Source: CAWEHT01 sp963808455
Lineage (GTDB): Bacteria; Chloroflexota; Anaerolineae; CG2-30-64-16
Assembly: GCA_963808455.1 (NCBI GenBank)
Contig: CAWEHT010000245.1
Coordinates: 1 to 18,936, forward strand
Length of the DNA stretch: 18,936 bases
Reading direction: 5' to 3'
The position numbers and the translations under genes are program-made. The notes beneath the pieces are model-generated. The model was not told where the DNA came from. It made no database searches and worked only from the letters and a program-made list of their open reading frames with translations. Below, one piece after another: positions 1 through 5,806 of the stretch; position 1 is the stretch's first letter, and every line of letters begins with the position of its first letter.

Positions 1-26
1 GGCATGGGCGTGCGGATTTCAGGCTA

Positions 27-52
27 GACCCGATAGGGTGTAGAATCGGGTC
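27..52. repeat. Short inverted repeat upstream of glpA
   Basis: Arms GACCCGAT (27-34) and ATCGGGTC (45-52) are perfectly complementary around a 10-base loop. There is no T-run behind it, so it is not a clear intrinsic terminator. It could be a hairpin in the leader of the glpA operon, an operator, or the end of an upstream gene. A TAGAAT sequence at 41-46 resembles a -10 box but has no good -35 partner. Confidence 0.35.
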
Positions 53-119
53 ACCTGTTGGTGCGAGGTAAGAAAGCCAGTAAAACCCAAGGCGACGGCT
101 CAGTCGCAGTTGGGGCGTG

Positions 120-152
120 GTCGTAGGGGCGGGGTTACCCCGCCCCTACGAC
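120..152. repeat. 33-bp perfect GC-rich palindrome (REP/MITE-like)
   Basis: Positions 120-135 and 137-152 are exact reverse complements (16-bp arms) around a single central base at 136. The arm reads GTCGTAGGGGCGGGGT. It lies in the leader about 40 bases before glpA and would form a very stable hairpin in RNA. Similar TAGGGGCGGG palindromes occur as dispersed intergenic repeats in several bacterial genomes, to my knowledge including Chloroflexota. Only one copy is present here, so its repeat nature is inference. Confidence 0.6.
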
Positions 153-192
153 GGTCCTGATTGCCGTCGGCCGGGCGCCCCGGAGAGAGCTG

Positions 193-1363
193 ATGGCGAA
201 ACAATTTCATGTCCTGGTAATTGGCGGTGGTTCTACCGGCGCGGCGCTGGCGCACGATTTTGCGTTGCGGGGCTTGCGGGTGACGCTGGTTGAGCGCGGC
301 GAGCTGACTTCTGGCACGGCCGGCAGGCACCATGGCCTGCTGCATAGCGGCGGGCGTTACGCTGTCAAGGACCAGGAATCGGCTCGCGAAATACATCGAG
401 GAGAATAGGATCCTCCGGCACATTGCACCGGGTTCTTTTGAGGAGAATGACGGCCTGTTCGTAGCGATCACCGACCGGGACGTGGCCTACAAAGAGGTTT
501 TTCTAAAGGGCTGCGCCGAGTGTGATATCCCCACCCGTGAGCTTTCCGCAAGCCAGGTCAAGGCCCTGGAACCATACATCAACCCAGAGGTCAAGCTTGC
601 CGTACAGGTGCCCGATGGCACCCTGGATTGCTGGCGCCTGCCGATGCGCTTCTTTGCCACCGCCAAGCACAACGGCGCCGACATCCGCCCGTACACCGAA
701 GTCGTCAACTTTCTCCGCGAGGGGAGCACGATCACCGGCGTGCGCGTAAAATCGCACACGAACGATAAAGTCTATGAGATCGGCGCCGACATCGTCGTCA
801 ATGCTACCGGCGCCTGGGCTGAAAAGATGAGCCAGCTGGCGGGTGTGCGCGTGCCCGTGCGCCCGAACCCGGGCGTGATGCTGGCCGTGCGCGGACGTTG
901 GTGCAACATGGTTCTCAACCGCCTGGCCCCATCCGGCGACGGGGACATCATCGTCCCGCAGCGTGAGCTATCGGTGATCGGCACGACCTCCTGGTACACC
1001 GACGATCCTGACCGCATCGGGCTGCCGGAAGATCACGTACAGATGATGTACGAGAAGGGTGCCGAGCTGGTCCCGGCCGTGCGCACCGCTCCCTGCCGTG
1101 CCGCCTGGTCGGCAGCGAGGCCGCTTATTGGCGACGAGACGGTTAGCGGTGGCCGCGAGCTGAGCCGCACCTTCAAGTGCTACGATCACAAAGTGCGCGA
1201 TGGGGTTGACGGTATCGTGACCATCTCGGGCGGCAAGGGTACCACCATGCGCGGGATGGCCGAGCTGACGGCCAACATCGTGGTCCAGAAACTGGGCCTG
1301 GATGCGCCGTGCCAGACGCGTGAAGTTGTGTTGCTGCCATATTGGGCGTACTATTGCAATTGA
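193..1363 (+). CDS. glpA: Anaerobic-type glycerol-3-phosphate dehydrogenase flavoprotein, GlpA-like (one frame slip)
   Basis: FAD-dependent oxidation of G3P to dihydroxyacetone phosphate, with electrons passed to quinone through partner subunits. The N-terminus has the dinucleotide-binding GGGSTG motif (residues 11-16), then the RHHGLLHSGGRYAV segment typical of GlpA. The C-terminal half has the DGDIIVPQR, IGTTSW and ISGGKGTT blocks. The start ATG has GGAGAGAG just upstream. The frame changes at the AAA run 389-391; removing one A restores ...ESAREYIEENRIL... The repaired product is about 389 residues, against about 540 for E. coli GlpA, because the C-terminal BFD-like [2Fe-2S] domain is absent. 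No glpB or glpC follows; SdhB/C/D-like genes do, which suggests they serve as its electron-transfer and membrane partners. Family assignment is firm; the partner assignment is inferred. Confidence 0.88.
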
Positions 1364-1386
1364 ATCAGTGGAGCGATGCGGCCGGT

Positions 1387-1429
1387 TTTGGCGCGTCGGT
1401 CGCCAAACGACGGCCCAATTTGGGGCCGT
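1387..1429 (+). repeat. Two consecutive hairpins between glpA and the FeS gene
   Basis: The 119-base gap after glpA holds TTTGGCG (1387-1393) pairing with CGCCAAA (1401-1407), directly followed by ACGGCCC (1410-1416) pairing with GGGCCGT (1423-1429). There is no U-tract, so these look more like an intercistronic RNA structure (processing or stability) than a terminator. Function is not shown. Confidence 0.45.
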
Positions 1430-1482
1430 GAAGCGCTGCCGGCGAGTTTAGCGAATACCGCTCGAAGCAGTAGGAGTTGAGG

Positions 1483-2250
1483 ATGACAGAGAGCCAAAAG
1501 CCCCTATCGGGCAATGGCCGTCCTGGGCCAAAGCGCCCGGTGACTTTCCGAGTGTACCGCAGCAGAGAAGGCACTGGCGCGGAACCCCGGTTCGATACGT
1601 TCCAGGTCGATGTTCATCCGCGTATGACCGTGTTGGATGCTCTCGAGGACATCCGCACGGGGCAAGACCCGACCCTGCTCTATCGTCATTCGTGCCATCA
1701 TGCCTCTTGCGGCACCTGTGCCATGAGGGTGAACCACCGGGATGTGCTGACTTGTGTGACCAACGTGTTGGAGTTGGGCACGGAAGTGGTTACCGTGGAG
1801 CCGCTGGGAGTGCTGCCCCCCATCTCCGACCTGGTCGTCAACATGACGCCCCTGGCCGAGAATATGTCCCCAGCCGGCCTGAAGAGCGTGCGTGTGAGCG
1901 AGTACAATCCAAAGGCCGTTGCGCCCGAAGGCGTCGGGACCTATCACCGTTTCGAGAGCTGCATCGAATGCGGCGCCTGTGTGTCGGCCTGCCCGATCAC
2001 GAACACGGACTCGTCTTTCACGGGGCCGGCAGCCCTTGCGGCCATGTACCGGGCCTTGCTGAAGGGGGATACGCTGCCAGAGAACCTCTACGCGCTGGCC
2101 GATTGCGAACATGGTGCCTGGCGCTGTCATACCGGCTGGGAGTGTACGTCGGTTTGCCCATCCGATGTTGACCCGGCCGGGCTGCTGACTGCGCTTCGAC
2201 GGCGCATTCTGCTGCAGAAGGTCCGTCGCCTGTTCGGAATCGGTGGCTGA
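1483..2250 (+). CDS. SdhB/FrdB-type iron-sulfur subunit
   Basis: Electron-transfer subunit of the succinate dehydrogenase/fumarate reductase type, 255 residues, intact. The N-terminal ferredoxin-like domain carries the [2Fe-2S] cysteines Cys71, 76, 79 and 91. The C-terminal domain carries CIECGACVSACP (Cys160, 163, 166, 170) and CHTGWECTSVCP (Cys215, 221, 225), the usual ligands for the [4Fe-4S] and [3Fe-4S] clusters. The ATG at 1483 is chosen because TAGGAG (1471-1476) is well placed; a TTG six bases earlier would add two residues. There is no SdhA flavoprotein in the window: the flavoprotein immediately upstream is GlpA. This subunit therefore probably takes electrons from GlpA-bound FAD, although it could serve an SdhA encoded elsewhere. 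Confidence 0.88.
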   Translation: MTESQKPLSGNGRPGPKRPVTFRVYRSREGTGAEPRFDTFQVDVHPRMTVLDALEDIRTGQDPTLLYRHSCHHASCGTCAMRVNHRDVLTCVTNVLELGTEVVTVEPLGVLPPISDLVVNMTPLAENMSPAGLKSVRVSEYNPKAVAPEGVGTYHRFESCIECGACVSACPITNTDSSFTGPAALAAMYRALLKGDTLPENLYALADCEHGAWRCHTGWECTSVCPSDVDPAGLLTALRRRILLQKVRRLFGIGG

Positions 2251-2262
2251 GGGGAGTGATCC

Positions 2263-2652
2263 ATGACAACATCCACATCTCGGTGGCAGCGTGCCCTTCG
2301 GGGCTGGTTTGACCCGCGAGGGCGCGATGCCGGCCTGATTGCTTTTGCCTTGAACCGGATCTCTGGCCTGGCGCTGGTTCTCTATTTGGTCTTGCATCTC
2401 ATTGTGCTCAGCACCCTCACCCGTGGCGAGCCGGCCTGGGAAGGGTTTTTGCGACTGGCACACACACCGCTCTTCTTCTTGTTCGATATGGCTCTGTTCG
2501 CCGCTATCCTCTACCACGGGTTGAATGGGGTGCGTGTTAGCCTGATCGGGCTCGGCTTCGGCGGACGCCAGCAAAAGTCGCTATTCTACGGTCTGGCAGC
2601 GGCAGCCGTCGTGATCTGGGGCCTCGCCGTCTGGCTCATGGCCACCGTTTGA
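2263..2652 (+). CDS. SdhC-like cytochrome b membrane anchor
   Basis: 129-residue integral membrane subunit with three predicted helices (about residues 28-50, 68-92 and 107-127). NRISGLALVLYLVLHL (Arg32, Ser34, His45) and YHGLNGVR (His85) match the SdhC pattern for quinone binding and haem b ligation. It starts 12 bases after the FeS subunit stop, with GGGGAG as ribosome binding site. It should anchor the FeS subunit and pass electrons to quinone. Which histidines bind haem is inferred from the family. Confidence 0.8.
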   Translation: MTTSTSRWQRALRGWFDPRGRDAGLIAFALNRISGLALVLYLVLHLIVLSTLTRGEPAWEGFLRLAHTPLFFLFDMALFAAILYHGLNGVRVSLIGLGFGGRQQKSLFYGLAAAAVVIWGLAVWLMATV

Positions 2653-2667
2653 TTCGTGGAGGCAAGG

Positions 2668-3033
2668 ATGCAAAACGGAGTCGAACGCGGAGGAAGTCGC
2701 GGTGGCACCTGGCCATTGCAGGCGATCTCTGGCGTTGCCCTGCTGTTCTTGCTCGGGCTGCACGTCATTGCCCAGCACTTCGTTGCCGCTGAAGGCATGC
2801 GCAACTTTCAGGATGTCTTGAACTACATCCGCAATCCTCTGGTCCTCGTGCTCGAGGTGCTGTTCCTGGTTGTCGTAGCGTACCATGCCATGTTAGGGGT
2901 CAGGGCTGTCGTCACTGACCTGGGCTTGACGCGACAACAGGAGGGCACGGTGAACGTCGTCCTGACCCTGGTGGGGATCGTCCTCGTGGTTTGGGGCGCT
3001 TATCTCGCCTGGTTCCTGGTGGCGCGGGCCTAG
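2668..3033 (+). CDS. SdhD-like membrane anchor
   Basis: 121-residue membrane protein with three predicted helices (about 18-38, 57-79 and 96-118). It carries ISGVALLFLLGLHV (His32) and YHAMLGVR (His73), the HxxxGxR signature shared by SdhC/SdhD anchors. The ATG at 2668 is preferred over the GTG at 2656 because GGAGG (2658-2662) lies between them and spaces well for 2668. It pairs with the preceding gene to form a two-subunit anchor, and ends 12 bases before the next gene. Confidence 0.75.
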   Translation: MQNGVERGGSRGGTWPLQAISGVALLFLLGLHVIAQHFVAAEGMRNFQDVLNYIRNPLVLVLEVLFLVVVAYHAMLGVRAVVTDLGLTRQQEGTVNVVLTLVGIVLVVWGAYLAWFLVARA

Positions 3034-3045
3034 GGAAGGGATTGT

Positions 3046-3405
3046 ATGCGAAAGCGTAGCGACCGTTTGCCACCCAAGAAAACGCCTGCGGGCTCGCCTG
3101 CTGTGGCTGGGGAGCCGAGCCCAGAAGCTCCGGCCCCGGCCGCGAAGCTGCGGCGTGCCGACCGCTTTCCGCTCTGGGGCTGGGCGGTGGCTTTTTGCGC
3201 GCCCCTCGTTCTCAGCGAATACATGTTTGGCGCGGTGGGCAAGACCGGCAGCATGATCCTGTTCCCCATTGCCTGGATCGGATTCTGGATCGCGCTCGAT
3301 GGCGCGCTCTGGTTGGCCCATTCTGAAGCGACGGAAGGAAGGATCCGGTACGGAACGCTAAGTCTCTTTCCACTAATTCCACTTTGCCGGAGGTATTGGA
3401 CATGA
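3046..3405 (+). CDS. Small two-helix membrane protein of unknown function
   Basis: 119 residues, not recognised. Residues 1-40 are basic and rich in Pro/Ala (PPKK, SPEAPAPAAK). Two hydrophobic segments follow at about 43-64 and 69-92, with Trp/Phe-rich faces, then a short tail. Its stop overlaps the dhaK start as ATGA (3402-3405), implying translational coupling, and it starts 12 bases after the SdhD-like stop. It thus bridges the dehydrogenase and the kinase genes. The tail (RRYW) is encoded by the dhaK ribosome binding site, so the natural C-terminus may differ if a base error lies nearby. It could be an accessory anchor or assembly factor for the GlpA/Sdh-type complex; that is a guess from position. 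Confidence 0.55.
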   Translation: MRKRSDRLPPKKTPAGSPAVAGEPSPEAPAPAAKLRRADRFPLWGWAVAFCAPLVLSEYMFGAVGKTGSMILFPIAWIGFWIALDGALWLAHSEATEGRIRYGTLSLFPLIPLCRRYWT

Positions 3406-4404
3406 AGAAACTGATCAACCAAGCCGAAAACGTCGTCGTCGAAGAGCTGCAGGGCATGGCCGTCGCCCATCCCGATCTCGTGACGGTCCATTTCGATCCA
3501 AACTTTGTGGTGCGCGTGGGCGCGCCGATCCGGGGCAAGGCTGCCGTGATCTCGGGTGGTGGCAGCGGGCATGAGCCGATGCACGGTGGCTACGTCGGGG
3601 TCGGCATGTTGGATGCGGCCTGCCCGGGCGCGGTATTCACTTCGCCCACGCCAGATCAGATGTTGGAGGCCACGAAGGCGGTCGACGGCGGCAAGGGCGT
3701 GCTGCATATCGTCAAGAATTACACCGGCGATATCATGAACTTCGAGATGGCTGCCGACATGGCCCGCGAGCAAGGCATCTCGGTCACCGCCGTGGTGATC
3801 GACGATGACGTCGCGGTGCAGGATAGCCTGTACACCGCCGGTCGGCGCGGCGTGGGCACGACCGTGCTGGCCGAGAAGATCTGCGGCGCCGCCGCCGAGG
3901 GCGGCCGCAGCCTCGAAGAGGTCGCGGAACTATGCCGCAAGGTCAATGGGTGGGGCCGCAGCATGGGCATGGCGTTGACATCCTGCACGGTGCCGCAGGC
4001 CGGCAAGCCCACCTTCGATCTTCCCGAGGACCAGATGGAGATCGGCATCGGCATCCATGGCGAGCCAGGACGCACCCGCATGCCGCTGAAGACGGCCGAC
4101 GAGATCACCGAGATGTTGGCGGAACCCGTGATCTCCGACCTGCCGTTGAAGAAAGGCGATCATGTGATCGCCATGGTGAATGGCATGGGTGGCACCCCGT
4201 TGGTCGAGCTCTACATCATCTTCCGCAAGCTGCATCAGATTCTGCGAGGGCCACGGGATCACCATCGCCCGCAACCTGGTGGGCAACTACATCACCTCCT
4301 TGGATATGGCCGGCTGCTCGGTCACACTGCTCAAGGCCGACGATGAATTGCTCCGGCTGTGGGATGCTCCGGTGAAGACGCCGGGCCTGCGCTGGGGAGC
4401 GTAA
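3402..4404 (+). CDS. dhaK: Dihydroxyacetone kinase subunit DhaK (one frame slip)
   Basis: Substrate-binding subunit of the PEP-dependent dihydroxyacetone kinase. It starts MKKLIN after GGAGG (3389-3393). It has the SGGGSGHEPMHGGYVG block near the N-terminus and GIGIHGEPG, in which His219 corresponds to the histidine that binds dihydroxyacetone covalently as a hemiaminal. The frame slips at about 4245; dropping one C gives ...HQILEGHGITIARNLVGNY... and a product of 333 residues, the usual family length. The intact length after a one-base repair argues for sequencing error. dhaL follows after 63 bases. Confidence 0.92.
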
Positions 4405-4467
4405 GGGCTTGCGTCCTGGTTTGGTTTGCAACCGTCCGGCATTCAACGGTGGAACCGGAGAGGTAGT

Positions 4468-5101
4468 ATGATTACACGGGAAAGTGTCGTGGCCTGGCTG
4501 ACCGAATTTCGGCGCGGTGATAGGCGAGAATCGTGAGTATTTGACAGAGCTCGACTCGGCTATCGGCGATGCCGACCATGGCATTAACATGGATCGCGGG
4601 TTCGGCGCGGTGCTTGGGAAGCTGCCTTCTGTAGCCGGGTCGGATATCGGCAAGATTCTGAACACGGCCGGCATGACCCTGGTGTCAACCGTCGGCGGGG
4701 CCGGTGGGCCGCTCTACGGCACGTTCTTTATGAAGGCCGGCGCTGCGCTCGGCAACAAGACCGAGGTTTCGGCTGCCGATTGGTTGGTCGCGCTCGATGC
4801 CGCGATCGCCGGGGTGCAACAACGGGGCAAGGCCACCACCGGCGAGAAGACGATGTTGGACGCACTGGTGCCGGCCAGTGCCGCGCTGCGTGCTGCTCTG
4901 GAGAGCGGCAGCAGCCAGGGCGATGCCCTCCGTGCGTCCGCCGCGGCGGCCGAGAAGGGCATGCAGGCCACGATTCCCATGCTGGCTACCAAGGGCCGGG
5001 CCAGCTACCTGGGTGAGCGCAGCATTGGCCATCAGGACCCGGGCTCAACTTCCTCCTACCTGATGCTCAAGTGCGCAGCCGACACATGGGATGATCGGTG
5101 A
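4468..5101 (+). CDS. dhaL: Dihydroxyacetone kinase ADP-binding subunit DhaL (one frame slip)
   Basis: Nucleotide-binding subunit that carries a permanently bound ADP/ATP. The ADP is rephosphorylated by DhaM, and the phosphate is moved to dihydroxyacetone on DhaK. GGAGAGG (4457-4463) precedes the ATG. The frame slips at about 4510; removing one C gives EFGAVIGENREYL and a 210-residue product, the usual length. The Mg-binding aspartates are in DSAIGDADHG (Asp29, Asp34, Asp36), and the C-terminus has YLGERSIGHQDPGSTS, the nucleotide-lid region. A terminator follows 180 bases downstream. Confidence 0.92.
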
Positions 5102-5280
5102 CACGTTCTTCCGGAGTTCTTGGCCGGCTCGCCGCGCCGGGAAGCCGCAGTTCGGGCCGTTAGGGCCGTCGCTGTGGGCAGAACTGGGCGTTGGGCTAGG
5201 CCGGAGCTACCGGGTCGTTGGCGGCTTGGTGTGATGTGGCCGCGAGTTAGCGTGTCCTTGCACTGGATATAACCGCAAGC
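5102..5280. other. Non-coding spacer after dhaL
   Basis: About 180 GC-rich bases between the dhaL stop and the terminator. No convincing reading frame, RNA gene or strong repeat was seen. Confidence 0.5.
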
Positions 5281-5322
5281 GAGGCATGGCAGGCAATTGA
5301 GGCTTGCCATGCCTCTTTTTTT
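5281..5322 (+). terminator. Rho-independent terminator of the glpA-dhaL operon
   Basis: GAGGCATGGCAGGC (5281-5294) pairs with GCTTGCCATGCCTC (5302-5315) with one G-U pair and a 7-base loop, followed by seven Ts (5316-5322). The geometry is textbook. It closes the upstream transcription unit and separates it from the promoter that follows. Confidence 0.9.
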
Positions 5323-5332
5323 GCGGGGTGGC

Positions 5333-5360
5333 TTGATATTGCTCTGTTAGATGATATACT
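5333..5360 (+). promoter_or_regulatory. Sigma70-like promoter upstream of the glp remnant and dhaM
   Basis: TTGATA (5333-5338) and TATACT (5355-5360) are separated by 16 bases, in an AT-rich island within otherwise GC-rich DNA. Each hexamer matches the consensus at 5 of 6 positions. It sits right after the terminator. It probably once served the second glp operon and now would drive dhaM and the gene after it. Confidence 0.65.
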
Positions 5361-5401
5361 ATATATGGTAATTGAAGCCAAGTTTCTGATGTGAGAGTCA
5401 T

Positions 5402-5696
5402 ATGAACGCGGAATGTGACGTTCTGGTGGTCGGGGGAGGGCGCAACTGGCGCGGGCGTGGCGCCTGACCTGGCTTTGCGTGGCCCCAGGGTGACCCTCGC
5501 CGAACGGCACGACCTGACCGCGGGCAACCTCGGGCCGCTACCACGGGTTGCTGCACTCCGGAGGGCGGTACGCCATGACAGATCCCGAGTCGGCATCCCG
5601 ACCCTTCCGCCTTGCGTGCCGGGCATGCGGCTCTATAATGTGTTCAAGCAGGCGCTGGCGGAAGCCTATGGCCTTGGGCCTATGAACATCAATTAG
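5402..5696 (+). pseudogene. Remnant of a second glpA joined to a glpB fragment
   Basis: Read across two frame slips (G run about 5428-5436; extra C at 5535), it encodes the N-terminus of a second GlpA: DVLVVGGGATGAGVA, LALRGPRVTLAER, then GRYHGLLHSGGRYAMTDPESA (to about 5590). Instead of continuing as GlpA, the DNA then encodes IPTLPPCVPGMRLYNVFKQA (about 5598-5660). This resembles the internal PTLPPSVxGxRLxN segment of GlpB, the second subunit of the classical GlpABC enzyme. A stop follows at 5694. The parts fit a deletion running from about codon 62 of glpA into the middle of glpB. It is too short to be active. At the DNA level it differs clearly from the glpA at 193, so it is not a recent copy. 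Confidence 0.65.
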
Positions 5697-5806
5697 CGTT
5701 TGCGGGAGGGTGCATACCTTTTTCAAGGCACAGCGCGATCCCAGGCCCTGGCTGGATTGCGCCGTGACTGGATGTCGCTTCAAGTGAGCAACGAAGGGGG
5801 AGAAGC

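Noticed and set aside
1..192. Possible riboswitch in the glpA leader
   Set aside because: Hairpins are present but no known riboswitch core sequence was recognised.
1504..2574. Long minus-strand frame opposite the SdhB- and SdhC-like genes
   Set aside because: No recognisable motifs; rich in Gln/Arg/Gly as expected from the shadow of GC-rich coding DNA. The + strand encodes clear iron-sulfur and anchor proteins.
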